Source: JAVEYA01 sp034003745
Lineage (GTDB): Bacteria > Bacillota > Peptococcia > DRI-13 > PHAD01
NCBI GenBank assembly: GCA_034003745.1
Contig: JAVEYA010000072.1
Coordinates: 1 to 11,995 of the forward strand
Direction of reading: 5' to 3'
Length of the DNA: 11,995 nt
Positions within the stretch are counted from its first letter, which is position 1. The number at the start of each line of letters is the position of its first letter. Below are positions 1 through 7,792 of this stretch, one piece after another. The notes beneath the pieces are model-generated. The model saw nothing but the letters and a program-made list of their open reading frames with translations. It did not search any database and was not told where the DNA came from. The position numbers and the translations under genes are program-made.

Positions 1-1
1 A

Positions 2-46
2 TTTTCTGTGCCGGTTATTGCCGGTAAGGACTTGAGGGAGGCTTAA
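2..46 (+). CDS. C-terminal tail of an upstream gene (partial)
   Basis: Only the last 14 codons and a TAA stop lie in the window, reading FSVPVIAGKDLREA. The frame stays open from the window edge and stops 7 bases before the recF start, the tight spacing expected in this operon. The recF ribosome-binding site lies inside its last codons. In related genomes the gene just before recF is often a small S4-domain RNA-binding protein (yaaA) or dnaN; this tail is not the usual DnaN ending and I do not recognise it. The other two frames also run from the edge but stop earlier (at 27 and 41), so the choice of frame is an inference. Confidence 0.35.
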   Translation, partial: FSVPVIAGKDLREA

Positions 47-53
47 AATAAGC

Positions 54-1184
54 TTGTATTTAGAAGATTTAAAGTTAACCAATTATCGTAATTATGATTT
101 GGTTAACGAAAGTTTTTCCCCTCACTTTAATCTGTTAACAGGCGCCAACGCCCAAGGAAAAACAAATTTACTAGAAGCCATTTATTACCTGTCTACCGGC
201 GGCGCTTATCGTCCGGCCCGGGATCTGCAACTGATCCGCTGGGATCATTCCTTTTTCAGGATAGAAGGGTTTTTCCGCAACCATTACGGAGAAGCAAAAA
301 TAGAAATAAACTATAAAAATAATGGAAATACTGCAGGAAATACCGCTAAAGAAGTAAAAATCAACGGCATTAAAATCAGTAAAATGGCTGATTTGCTGGG
401 CGTTTTTACTTCGGTTTTGTTTGCGCCGGAGGATTTATTTATTGTTAAAGGATCTCCTGCGGAGAGAAGGCGGCTTCTGGATAACGACATCGCCCAGGTT
501 AGCCCGTCCTATTATAAGCTGTTGCAAAAATACATGCGTATCCTGCAGCAAAGAAATTTTTTGTTGCGGAAAATTTTTAAGAAACAAGCTTCTTTGGATG
601 AACTGGCCGTATGGAATCAGCAATTTATCGGCGCCGGCGCGGAAATCATCCAAAAAAGGCTGCAGGTGTTGGAAAAAATGGCGCCCCTGACCCGTTTAAT
701 GCAAAGAAAATTAACCAACGGCGCGGAAAATCTGGAAATAAAGTATTTATTTAATCGCACCGCTGAAATAAGAAATCCCGTTGAAATTACAGCCATGTTA
801 AAGCATGAATGCGAAATCCTGGAAAGGGAAGAAATAGTAAGGGGACTCACTTTGTTTGGACCACATCGGGATGATTATGCCTTTCTTTTAAACGGGGTCA
901 ATTTGAAATACTATGGTTCTCAGGGTCAGCACAGGACAGCCGTGCTGGCGGTCAAGCTGGCGGAGCTGGAATTTTTTAAAGCGGAAACCGGAGAATACCC
1001 GGTTCTGCTCTTGGATGACGTTTTATCGGAACTGGACCAAAATAGGAAAGAGTATTTAGTAAAAACGATTATCTCTAAAGAAATTCAATGTTTCATTACG
1101 ACCACGGAAGAACTGCCGCTGGGCGCCGCCGATATCCCTGTTCAAAGATACGTCATTAAAGAAGGGCGGCTTTGCCGGATGTAA
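54..1184 (+). CDS. recF: DNA replication and repair protein RecF
   Basis: RecF is a cytoplasmic SMC/ABC-type ATPase that works with RecO and RecR to load RecA at single-strand gaps and stalled forks. The 376-aa product has full family length (about 360-375). It shows Walker A GANAQGKT at residues 30-37, the family-specific SQGQHRT signature from S289, and Walker B VLLLDD at 317-322 followed by the D-loop LSELD, in the expected order. The start is TTG at 54, preceded by a GGGAGG Shine-Dalgarno at 36-41, 12 bases upstream; no ATG gives a better start. remB follows after 12 bases, so co-transcription with remB and gyrB is likely. The order recF-remB-gyrB is the classic Firmicute origin-region arrangement. 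No damage to any motif is visible. Confidence 0.97.
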   Translation: MYLEDLKLTNYRNYDLVNESFSPHFNLLTGANAQGKTNLLEAIYYLSTGGAYRPARDLQLIRWDHSFFRIEGFFRNHYGEAKIEINYKNNGNTAGNTAKEVKINGIKISKMADLLGVFTSVLFAPEDLFIVKGSPAERRRLLDNDIAQVSPSYYKLLQKYMRILQQRNFLLRKIFKKQASLDELAVWNQQFIGAGAEIIQKRLQVLEKMAPLTRLMQRKLTNGAENLEIKYLFNRTAEIRNPVEITAMLKHECEILEREEIVRGLTLFGPHRDDYAFLLNGVNLKYYGSQGQHRTAVLAVKLAELEFFKAETGEYPVLLLDDVLSELDQNRKEYLVKTIISKEIQCFITTTEELPLGAADIPVQRYVIKEGRLCRM

Positions 1185-1196
1185 GGAGGAAGTAAA

Positions 1197-1439
1197 GTGC
1201 TGTTACATTTGGGAGGAGATATCGCGGTTTGGAAAGAAGACGTTTTAGCTATTTTCGATTATGACGCACTGGCTGCCGGGACAACCGGAGAGTTCTGGAA
1301 AAAGAGCAAATTCCCCCGTAGGATAATTGCTGTAGACGATGCTGAAAAAGTAAAGAGCATTATTTTATTGCCGGATAGAATTTATCTGTCGCAAATTTCT
1401 TCCGCTACCCTGCAAAAAAGAGCGGAAGAGGATATTTAG
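1197..1439 (+). CDS. remB: RemB/YaaB-like protein (DUF370), extracellular matrix regulator family
   Basis: This 80-aa protein belongs to the RemA/RemB (DUF370) family. The N-terminal LHLGGDIAV, the central AIFDYDA and the C-terminal SSATLQKRA each match B. subtilis RemB (YaaB) as I recall it. RemA-type members bind DNA as multimeric rings and activate biofilm-matrix genes; RemB's own role is less clear, so a matrix function here is inferred from family and not shown. The GTG start at 1197 is supported by a strong AAGGAGGA at 1183-1190 that overlaps the recF TAA, implying translational coupling to recF. gyrB starts 36 bases after its stop. No membrane segment or signal peptide is visible. Confidence 0.9.
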   Translation: MLLHLGGDIAVWKEDVLAIFDYDALAAGTTGEFWKKSKFPRRIIAVDDAEKVKSIILLPDRIYLSQISSATLQKRAEEDI

Positions 1440-1475
1440 ATGATTCCACGAAAAGAGCGAATGAGGTGATATCCT

Positions 1476-3371
1476 TTGAACAATGATTATAATGCCAGTC
1501 AGATCCAGGTACTGGAGGGGCTGGAGGCTGTAAGAAAAAGACCGGGTATGTATATCGGCAGTACCGGTCCGCGCGGACTGCACCATCTGGTCTATGAAAT
1601 CGTAGATAACAGTATCGACGAAGCGCTGGCCGGCTATTGCAAAAATATTGAAGTGATAGTGCATCCGGATAACAGCATTACCGTGACAGACGATGGCCGG
1701 GGTATTCCCGTGGGGATACACCCGCAATACAATATCCCTGCCGTAGAAGTGGTTTTGACCATGCTCCATGCCGGGGGGAAGTTCGGTGGTGAAGGCTATA
1801 AGGTTTCCGGCGGTTTGCACGGTGTGGGCGCTTCTGTTGTCAACGCCCTTTCGGAAGAGTTTAACGTTCAAATTCATCTGGACGGCAAGATTTATCAACA
1901 AACCTATGAAAGAGGAAAACCGGTTACGGAATTGAAGGTTATCGGCAATTCCAAAAAAACCGGCACGATCATCCGCTTCAGGCCGGATCCCCAGATCTTT
2001 GAGGAAATTGTCTATGATCTGGAAATTCTTTCCCACCGCCTCCGCGAGCTCTCTTTTTTAAATAAAGGACTGAGAATCGTTCTCAAAGATGAGCGCAAAA
2101 ATGAAGAAATCACCTTTCTGCATAACGGCGGCATTGTAGACTTCGTCATCTATTTGAATAAAAACAAGGATAGCCTGCATCCGAAACCGATTTATATCAG
2201 CAATGAAAAAGACGGGACGCAGATCGAGCTGGCCATGCAGTATAATGACGGTTACGCGGAGAACATCTATTCTTTCGCCAATAATATTCATACCACCGAG
2301 GGCGGCGCCCACGAGGCCGGGCTGAAGGCTTCGCTGACCCGCATCATGAACGACTATGGCCGCAAGTATAATCTGATTAAGGAGAATACCAACAACCTTT
2401 CCGGGGAGGATATCCGGGAAGGCCTGACAGCGATTCTCTCCGTCAAAATCCGGGAGCCCCAGTTTGAAGGCCAGACCAAAACCAAGTTGGGCAACAGTGA
2501 GGTCCGGGGCATCACAGAGGGGATTGTCAATGAAGGACTGTCCACTTTTCTGGAGGAGAATCCCCCGGTGGCCCGTAAAATCATTGAGAAAGCGATCAAT
2601 GCTTCCCGGGCCCGGGAGGCGGCGCGCAAGGCCCGGGAACTGACGAGAAGAAAAAGCGCTTTGGAAAGCACAACATTGCCCGGGAAATTAGCCGACTGCT
2701 CTGTCCGGGATCCGGCTATGTCGGAATTGTACCTGGTGGAGGGGGATTCCGCCGGCGGTTCGGCCAAACAAGGGCGGGACAGAAGATTCCAGGCAATCTT
2801 GCCCCTCCGGGGCAAGATTTTGAACGTGGAAAAGGCCCGGTTAGATAAAATCCTAGCCAATGAAGAGATACGCGCTATGATTACTGCCATCGGGACGGGC
2901 GTAGGAGAGGACTTTAACACTGAAAAAGCCCGTTATCACAAAATCATTATTATGACTGACGCCGACGTGGACGGTTCTCACATCCGCACTCTTCTGTTGA
3001 CCTTTTTTTACCGCTATATGAAGCCGATGTTGGACAACAAATTTATCTATATCGCGCAGCCGCCCTTGTACCGCGTCAAAAAAGGCAAAGAAGAGACTTA
3101 TGTATATTCGGACAAGGAATTAGAAAGAACCACCAGCCAGATAGAAAAAGGCAATTATTCGCTGCAGCGCTACAAAGGCCTGGGGGAAATGAACCCCGAG
3201 CAATTGTGGGAGACGACCATGAATCCTGAAAAAAGAACGATTTTGCAAGTCACTTTGGAAGACGCCATTGCTGCCGACGAGATTTTTACCATTCTGATGG
3301 GCGATAAGGTGGAACCGCGCCGGGAGTTTATCACCACCCATGCCAAAGATGTCAGAAACCTGGATGTTTGA
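1476..3371 (+). CDS. gyrB: DNA gyrase subunit B
   Basis: This is the ATPase subunit of DNA gyrase, which with GyrA introduces negative supercoils at the cost of ATP. The 631-aa length is normal for Gram-positive GyrB. The GHKL ATPase domain holds the catalytic Glu in YEIVDN (E41), Mg-binding N45, DDGRGIP at 72-78 and GLHGVGASVVNALS. The transducer has QTKTKLGNSEVR with the ATP-contacting Lys. The TOPRIM domain starts with LVEGDSAGG (E422) and has the metal triad DADVD at 495-499. The C-terminus carries QRYKGLGEMNPEQLWET, the GyrA-binding tail. The TTG start at 1476 is placed by GAGGTGAT at 1463-1470, 5 bases upstream. It lies 36 bases after remB with no terminator between. A hairpin follows the stop. 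Confidence 0.98.
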   Translation: MNNDYNASQIQVLEGLEAVRKRPGMYIGSTGPRGLHHLVYEIVDNSIDEALAGYCKNIEVIVHPDNSITVTDDGRGIPVGIHPQYNIPAVEVVLTMLHAGGKFGGEGYKVSGGLHGVGASVVNALSEEFNVQIHLDGKIYQQTYERGKPVTELKVIGNSKKTGTIIRFRPDPQIFEEIVYDLEILSHRLRELSFLNKGLRIVLKDERKNEEITFLHNGGIVDFVIYLNKNKDSLHPKPIYISNEKDGTQIELAMQYNDGYAENIYSFANNIHTTEGGAHEAGLKASLTRIMNDYGRKYNLIKENTNNLSGEDIREGLTAILSVKIREPQFEGQTKTKLGNSEVRGITEGIVNEGLSTFLEENPPVARKIIEKAINASRAREAARKARELTRRKSALESTTLPGKLADCSVRDPAMSELYLVEGDSAGGSAKQGRDRRFQAILPLRGKILNVEKARLDKILANEEIRAMITAIGTGVGEDFNTEKARYHKIIIMTDADVDGSHIRTLLLTFFYRYMKPMLDNKFIYIAQPPLYRVKKGKEETYVYSDKELERTTSQIEKGNYSLQRYKGLGEMNPEQLWETTMNPEKRTILQVTLEDAIAADEIFTILMGDKVEPRREFITTHAKDVRNLDV

Positions 3372-3398
3372 TTCCAAAGTATAATCGGTCCTATGCCG

Positions 3399-3426
3399 AA
3401 TGGGAATACCGCGGGTATTCCCATTT
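3399..3426 (+). terminator. Putative terminator after gyrB
   Basis: There is a perfect 12-bp inverted repeat (AATGGGAATACC, then its complement) with a 3-base loop GCG, starting 27 bases after the gyrB stop. The downstream T-run is short and broken (TTTATCTTAAT), so termination may be partial. Fold and position suit an end to the recF-remB-gyrB transcript. Confidence 0.6.
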
Positions 3427-3480
3427 ATCTTAATCGACAAATTTGTATTTTATAAGACAGAATGTACTATTTTATATATA

Positions 3481-3509
3481 TTGCGAACAAATATAATCTC
3501 GGATAGAAT
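3481..3509 (+). promoter_or_regulatory. Candidate sigma-A promoter for the response regulator
   Basis: TTGCGA (3481-3486) and TAGAAT (3504-3509) are separated by 17 bases, in a very AT-rich intergenic stretch. Transcription would start near 3516, leaving a 5' leader of about 45 bases. A second TATAAT at 3492-3497 lacks a good -35. At 3432-3439 the sequence ATCGACAA resembles an inverted Spo0A box (TGTCGAA consensus) with one mismatch; this is weak and could be chance. Confidence 0.5.
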
Positions 3510-3560
3510 GATATCGGTGTTTATTTACATATTTTGCATTTAGGGGGAAGAGTGTCCGCA

Positions 3561-3929
3561 ATGAATATCGCAATTGTAGATGATGAACCGGGAATACTTC
3601 TGGCGATGCGCCTGTATCTGGAGATGGAAGGGCATCATCCGCTGCTCTTTTCTTCGCCGCTGGAAGCCTTGAAAACGCTGCAGACCGAAAAGGCGGACAT
3701 GGTGATCATCGATATGAGAATGCCGGAAATGGACGGAGAAGAGCTGGCCAGAAGGTTAAAAGGAAATGAGAAAACCAAAGAGATTCCCTTGATCTTGTTC
3801 TCGGCGCACGAAACCGTCTCCGAAGTGGCTGCGCGGGTGGGGGCCTATGGGATTTTGGAAAAACCCTTTGATTTTGAGGAGCTTGCCAAAATCATTCAGT
3901 CCGTCGAGGAAAATAAATACTCCGCCTAA
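3561..3929 (+). CDS. Single-domain (CheY-like) response regulator
   Basis: This stand-alone phosphoacceptor receiver domain (122 aa from ATG 3561) has no output domain. The acidic pocket is IVDDE (D7, D8), the phosphorylated Asp is in IIDMRMPEMDG (D51), the switch Ser is in LILFSA (S81) and the conserved Lys is in LEKPF (K101), so it should be phosphorylation-competent. With no DNA-binding or enzymatic domain it must act through a partner protein or in a phosphorelay, as CheY or Spo0F do; which one cannot be told. The start is uncertain: ATG 3561 lies 12 bases after AGGGGGA (3542-3548), while an in-frame GTG at 3552 lies only 3 bases after it and would add 3 residues. It has its own promoter and terminator, between gyrB and gyrA. 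No histidine kinase is in the window. Confidence 0.92.
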   Translation: MNIAIVDDEPGILLAMRLYLEMEGHHPLLFSSPLEALKTLQTEKADMVIIDMRMPEMDGEELARRLKGNEKTKEIPLILFSAHETVSEVAARVGAYGILEKPFDFEELAKIIQSVEENKYSA

Positions 3930-3955
3930 GCCCGTTGACTACGGGCCTTTTTTTT
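3930..3955 (+). terminator. Strong intrinsic terminator after the response regulator
   Basis: The stem GCCCGT (3930-3935) / ACGGGC (3941-3946) has loop TGACT and is followed by C and eight Ts (3948-3955). It begins right at the stop codon of the response regulator. This isolates that gene from gyrA, which therefore needs its own promoter. Confidence 0.88.
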
Positions 3956-3964
3956 AGCTATACT
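3935..3964 (+). promoter_or_regulatory. gyrA promoter embedded in the upstream terminator
   Basis: TTGACT (3935-3940, 5 of 6 to the sigma-A -35) and TATACT (3959-3964, 5 of 6 to the -10) are separated by 18 bases. The -35 box occupies the last stem base and the loop of the upstream terminator hairpin, and the T-run lies in the spacer. Transcription would start near 3971, about 33 bases before the gyrA TTG. Only 48 bases separate the terminator T-run from gyrA, so there is little room for another promoter. This is a sequence match only. Confidence 0.65.
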
Positions 3965-3990
3965 ACTAGTGATGTTGGAAAAAATGACTA

Positions 3991-3998
3991 AGAGGTGA
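3991..3998 (+). promoter_or_regulatory. gyrA ribosome-binding site, fixes the TTG start
   Basis: AGAGGTGA lies 5 bases before TTG at 4004. The in-frame GTG at 3995 is part of this Shine-Dalgarno sequence and cannot also be the start, so translation begins at TTG 4004. Confidence 0.85.
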
Positions 3999-4003
3999 CC
4001 ATA

Positions 4004-6442
4004 TTGGAGGCCTATTCAGACGGAAAGATCGTTCCTATCCGAATCGATGACGAGATGAAAAAGTCCTATATTGACTATGCCATGAGCGTTATTATAGGCC
4101 GTGCGCTTCCGGACGTCCGGGACGGTTTGAAGCCGGTGCACCGGCGTATCTTATATTCCATGCATGAATCCGGGATGGGACCGGACAAGCCGCACAAAAA
4201 GTCGGCCAGGGTCGTCGGGGATGTGCTGGGCCGTTATCATCCCCATGGCGACAGCTCTGTTTATGACGCCATGGTCAGACTGGCCCAGAATTTTTCTATC
4301 CGCTATCCCATGATCGACGGCCACGGTAACTTCGGCTCCATTGACGGGGACTCCGCCGCGGCCATGCGTTATACGGAAGTCCGCATGTCCAGGATCGCGT
4401 TGGAGATGCTGCGGAACATTGAAAAGGACACCGTCGACTTTATCCCCAACTATGACGACTCCATGGAAGAGCCGCAGGTTCTGCCCGCGCGCATCCCCAA
4501 TCTTTTGGTTAACGGGTCCTCCGGGATTGCCGTAGGCATGGCCACCAATATTCCTCCGCACAACCTGCAGGAGGTCATTGACGGCGTGGTGACGCTGATT
4601 GATAAGCCGGATGCGGAGATAGGCGACCTGATGCAGGTGATTAAAGGACCGGACTATCCGACGGGCGGGATCATCATGGGCCAGGAGGGCATCCGGCAGG
4701 CTTACCGCACCGGCCGCGGCTCTATTGTTACCCGGGGCGTGACCCAGGTGGAGACGTTGAATAACGGCAAGCTGCGTATCCTGATTACGGAGCTGCCCTA
4801 TATGGTCAATAAGGCCAAGCTGATCGAAAAAATTGCGGAACTGGTCCGGGATAAGAGAATAGACGGCATTACCGACCTGCGCGATGAATCCGACCGTTCC
4901 GGCATGCGGGTCGTCATCGAGTTGAGAAGGGACGTTAATGCGCAGGTTATCTTAAACCAGCTGTATAAGCAGACGCAGCTCCAGGAAAGCTTCGGCGTCA
5001 TTATGCTGGCCCTGGTGGGCGGAGAACCCAAGGTCTTAAATTTAAAAGAAGTATTACTGCATTATCTGGAGCATCAAAAAGACATCGTGGTCCGGCGTAC
5101 CCGCTACGACCTGAAGAAGGCGGAAGAACGGCTGCATATCGTCGAAGGCTTAAAGATTGCCATCGACAACATTGACGAAGTCGTTAAAATCATCCGTCAA
5201 TCCCGGGATGTGGAAAGATCCAAGAACAACCTGATGGAACGGTTCGGACTCTCGGACAAGCAGGCGCAGGCCATCGTAGACATGCGTCTGGGCAAACTGT
5301 CAGGGCTGGAAAGAGAAAAACTGGACGAAGAATATAATGAACTGATTGCCCAAATCGCCTATTTCCGCAATATCCTGGCGGATGAAAAAATGGTGCTGCG
5401 GATTATTAAAGAAGAGCTCACGGCCATCGGCGAGAAGTTCGGGGATAAGCGCCGCACCCAGATCTCCGGCACCTATGAGGACCTGGAAGTAGAAGATCTG
5501 ATTGCCGAAGAAGATGTGGTTATTGCCATTACCCATAACGGGTATATCAAGCGGCAGCCCATCTCGGCCTACCGCAGCCAAAAGCGCGGCGGCCGCGGCG
5601 TGACGGCGATGACCACCAAAGAAGAGGATTTTGTGGAGCAGCTGTTCATCACGACCACCCATAATTACCTGCTCTTCTTTACGAACCGGGGCAAAGCCTA
5701 CCGGCTGAAAGCCTATGAAATACCCGAGGCCGGACGCACCGCCAAAGGAACGGCCATCGTCAATCTTCTCAGCCTGACAGGGGAAGATAAGATCACCGGG
5801 GTCATCCCGGTACGCGAATTTGTGGAAGGACAATTCTTGCTGACGGCCACCAAGGGCGGCATCGTCAAGAAAACAAGCCTGAAGGAGTATGATACCTCCC
5901 GCAAAGACGGGATTATTGCCTTGACCCTCGATGAGGGCGACGAGCTGGTCGGCGTAAAACTGACCGAAGGCAATGATGATATTTTCCTGGTAACGCAACA
6001 GGGTATGGCCATCCGCTTTTCGGAAAAAGATGTCCGCAGCATGGGCCGGGCGGCCCGCGGCGTCAAAGGCATCAATCTTTCGCCGAAAGACAAGGTAGTA
6101 GGGATGGATGTGGCCAGGCCCGATGCCAGCATGCTGATTGTTACGGAGACCGGCTTTTCCAAAAGAACGCCCCTGAAAGAATTCCGTGCCCAGACGCGGG
6201 GCGGCAAAGGCGTCATCGGCATGAGGATCAGCCAGCGTAACGGCTTAATCGTCGGACTGCTGGTGGTGGTCGAGGGCGATGAAGTGATGATCATCACCCA
6301 GGAAGGCATCATGATCCGGGTATCCGCCGACGATATCTCACAGATGGGCCGTTCGACCCAAGGGGTCAAGACCATGCGGATGGGAGAAAATGATAATGTG
6401 GTGGCCTTGGCCAGAGTAGCGCATCGCGACGAAGAGGAATAA
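4004..6442 (+). CDS. gyrA: DNA gyrase subunit A
   Basis: This is the DNA breakage-reunion and wrapping subunit of gyrase. The 812-aa product is of typical length. The N-terminal region reads YIDYAMSVIIGRALPDVRDGLKPVHRR. The winged-helix domain has the quinolone-pocket residues S84 and D88 (GDSSVYD, the usual susceptible-type Ser and Asp) and the DNA-linking Tyr123 in RYTEVR. The C-terminal beta-pinwheel carries the GyrA box QKRGGRG at 526-532, which marks gyrase rather than topoisomerase IV (ParC); the blades repeat patterns such as RAARGVKG and RGGKGVIG. The tail is short and acidic (DEEE). The TTG start at 4004 is set by AGAGGTGA. It has its own promoter, and no clear terminator follows before ackA. 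All parts look intact. Confidence 0.98.
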   Translation: MEAYSDGKIVPIRIDDEMKKSYIDYAMSVIIGRALPDVRDGLKPVHRRILYSMHESGMGPDKPHKKSARVVGDVLGRYHPHGDSSVYDAMVRLAQNFSIRYPMIDGHGNFGSIDGDSAAAMRYTEVRMSRIALEMLRNIEKDTVDFIPNYDDSMEEPQVLPARIPNLLVNGSSGIAVGMATNIPPHNLQEVIDGVVTLIDKPDAEIGDLMQVIKGPDYPTGGIIMGQEGIRQAYRTGRGSIVTRGVTQVETLNNGKLRILITELPYMVNKAKLIEKIAELVRDKRIDGITDLRDESDRSGMRVVIELRRDVNAQVILNQLYKQTQLQESFGVIMLALVGGEPKVLNLKEVLLHYLEHQKDIVVRRTRYDLKKAEERLHIVEGLKIAIDNIDEVVKIIRQSRDVERSKNNLMERFGLSDKQAQAIVDMRLGKLSGLEREKLDEEYNELIAQIAYFRNILADEKMVLRIIKEELTAIGEKFGDKRRTQISGTYEDLEVEDLIAEEDVVIAITHNGYIKRQPISAYRSQKRGGRGVTAMTTKEEDFVEQLFITTTHNYLLFFTNRGKAYRLKAYEIPEAGRTAKGTAIVNLLSLTGEDKITGVIPVREFVEGQFLLTATKGGIVKKTSLKEYDTSRKDGIIALTLDEGDELVGVKLTEGNDDIFLVTQQGMAIRFSEKDVRSMGRAARGVKGINLSPKDKVVGMDVARPDASMLIVTETGFSKRTPLKEFRAQTRGGKGVIGMRISQRNGLIVGLLVVVEGDEVMIITQEGIMIRVSADDISQMGRSTQGVKTMRMGENDNVVALARVAHRDEEE

Positions 6443-6464
6443 ACTGGGATTTCTTGAGGCGATA

Positions 6465-6493
6465 TTGTCAAAAAGTCGGCCCTGTTGTAAGAT
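6465..6493 (+). promoter_or_regulatory. Candidate ackA promoter
   Basis: TTGTCA (6465-6470) is followed after 17 bases by TAAGAT (6488-6493), in the 110-base gap between gyrA and ackA. The expected start near 6500 gives a leader of about 50 bases. An overlapping GATAAT (6491-6496) would need a 20-base spacer and is less likely. No intrinsic terminator for gyrA is visible in this gap, so read-through from gyrA may add to ackA expression. Confidence 0.55.
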
Positions 6494-6537
6494 AATAAAA
6501 TGAGGGAAAAGTTACATTTTTCACATAAAATATGGAT

Positions 6538-6544
6538 GGGAGGA
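6538..6544 (+). promoter_or_regulatory. ackA ribosome-binding site, fixes the TTG start
   Basis: GGGAGGA lies 8 bases before TTG at 6553. The in-frame ATG at 6532 lies upstream of this site and has no Shine-Dalgarno of its own. Starting at 6553 gives MKVLVINCGSSS, the standard acetate kinase N-terminus. Confidence 0.85.
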
Positions 6545-6552
6545 TTTTTAAA

Positions 6553-7764
6553 TTGAAAGTTTTAGTTATTAACTGCGGAAGTTCATCACTAAAGTATCAA
6601 TTATTTGACATGACCAATGAGCAGGTTTTAGTTAAAGGCCTGGTGGAAAGAATCGGCCTGGATGGCGCGATCCTAAGCCAAAAGCGGGGAGACGCCAAAT
6701 ACGAGGTAAAAACCGAAATCCCCGACCATAAGAAAGCGATTGCCCTGGTCACCGATGCGCTGGTTCATCCCGAACACGGCGTCATCAAAACGATGGACGA
6801 AATTTCGGCGATAGGGCACCGGGTTGTCCATGGGGCCGAAACTTTTTCCGGCTCCGTAGTCATTGATGCGGCCGTGATGGAAGCCTTAAATGATAATATT
6901 GAATTAGCTCCGCTGCACAATCCTCCCAATATTATGGGAATAAAAGCCTGTCAGGAAATTATGCCCACGGTGCCCCAAGTCGGCGTTTTCGACACGGCCT
7001 TCCATCAGACGATGCCTCCCCAGGCCTACATGTACGGGATTCCTTATGAATACTATAAGAAATATAAAATACGCAGATACGGTTTTCACGGCACCTCCCA
7101 TAAATATGTTTCCGAGCGCGCAGCCGTAATGTTGAACAAGCCCCTGGATAAGTGCAAGATCATTACCTGCCACCTGGGCAACGGCGCCAGCATCGCCGCA
7201 GTTAAATACGGTAAAAGCATGGATACCAGCATGGGTTATACCCCGCTGGAAGGGGTCATGATGGGCACACGTTCCGGCGACCTGGATCCGGCTGTAGTTT
7301 TTCAATTGATGAAGAAAGAAAACTGGACCATAGAAAAAGTGGATAATTTCCTGAACAAACAATGCGGCGTGCTGGGCTTGTCCGGTGTCAGCAGCGACTT
7401 CAGGGATATTGAAAGCGCAGCCATCGAGGAAAGCAATTTAAGAGCCCAATTAGCCCTGGACCGTTTTGCCTATGTGGTTAAGAAATACATCGGCTCTTAC
7501 ATGGCTGTTTTAAACGGGGCTGATGCGGTTGTCTTTACGGCAGGTCTGGGCGAAAACTCCTCTTCAATGCGGCTGAAAATCTGCGAAGATCTCGATGGCT
7601 TAGGGATCGAAATCGATAAGGATAAGAACTTTATCCGCGGCCAGGAAGTGGATGTTTCCTGTGATAACGCCAAGGTCAGGGTCCTGGTTATCCCCACCAA
7701 CGAGGAACTGATGATTGCCCGGGATACCTATGAATTGGTCTCCACCGGCAAAAAGAGCCTGTAG
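6553..7764 (+). CDS. ackA: Acetate kinase
   Basis: Acetate kinase interconverts acetate + ATP and acetyl phosphate + ADP; with phosphotransacetylase (Pta) it makes ATP during fermentation or activates acetate. The 403-aa length is standard. The ASKHA-fold signatures are present: INCGSSSLKYQ with N7, GHRVVHG with R90, VFDTAFH with catalytic D147, RYGFHGTSH with H179, GTRSGDLDP with R240, TAGLGENS, and PTNEE with Mg-binding E384. All known active-site positions are kept. Butyrate kinase and propionate kinase (TdcD) are relatives, but motif spacing and length fit AckA best. No pta is in the window, although ackA and pta are often adjacent. It is flanked by its own promoter and a strong terminator, so it is probably monocistronic. 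Confidence 0.96.
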   Translation: MKVLVINCGSSSLKYQLFDMTNEQVLVKGLVERIGLDGAILSQKRGDAKYEVKTEIPDHKKAIALVTDALVHPEHGVIKTMDEISAIGHRVVHGAETFSGSVVIDAAVMEALNDNIELAPLHNPPNIMGIKACQEIMPTVPQVGVFDTAFHQTMPPQAYMYGIPYEYYKKYKIRRYGFHGTSHKYVSERAAVMLNKPLDKCKIITCHLGNGASIAAVKYGKSMDTSMGYTPLEGVMMGTRSGDLDPAVVFQLMKKENWTIEKVDNFLNKQCGVLGLSGVSSDFRDIESAAIEESNLRAQLALDRFAYVVKKYIGSYMAVLNGADAVVFTAGLGENSSSMRLKICEDLDGLGIEIDKDKNFIRGQEVDVSCDNAKVRVLVIPTNEELMIARDTYELVSTGKKSL

Positions 7765-7792
7765 TAATCTGTAAAGTCTTATTCGGTCGGAT

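Noticed and set aside
1365..2036. Minus-strand frame (223 aa) antisense to remB/gyrB
   Set aside because: It overlaps two well-supported genes on the other strand and has no recognisable motif.
3534..3560. TTG 3534 as the start of the response regulator
   Set aside because: It lies before the AGGGGGA ribosome-binding site; receiver domains begin close to the MNIAIVDDE segment.
3995..4003. GTG 3995 as the gyrA start
   Set aside because: This GTG is part of the Shine-Dalgarno AGAGGTGA that serves TTG 4004.
5713..6471. Long minus-strand frame (252 aa) antisense to gyrA
   Set aside because: It is the shadow of a strongly conserved coding region, has low-complexity composition, and shows no recognisable domain or ribosome-binding site.
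6532..6552. ATG 6532 as the ackA start
   Set aside because: It lies upstream of the GGGAGGA ribosome-binding site and would add seven residues not found in acetate kinases.
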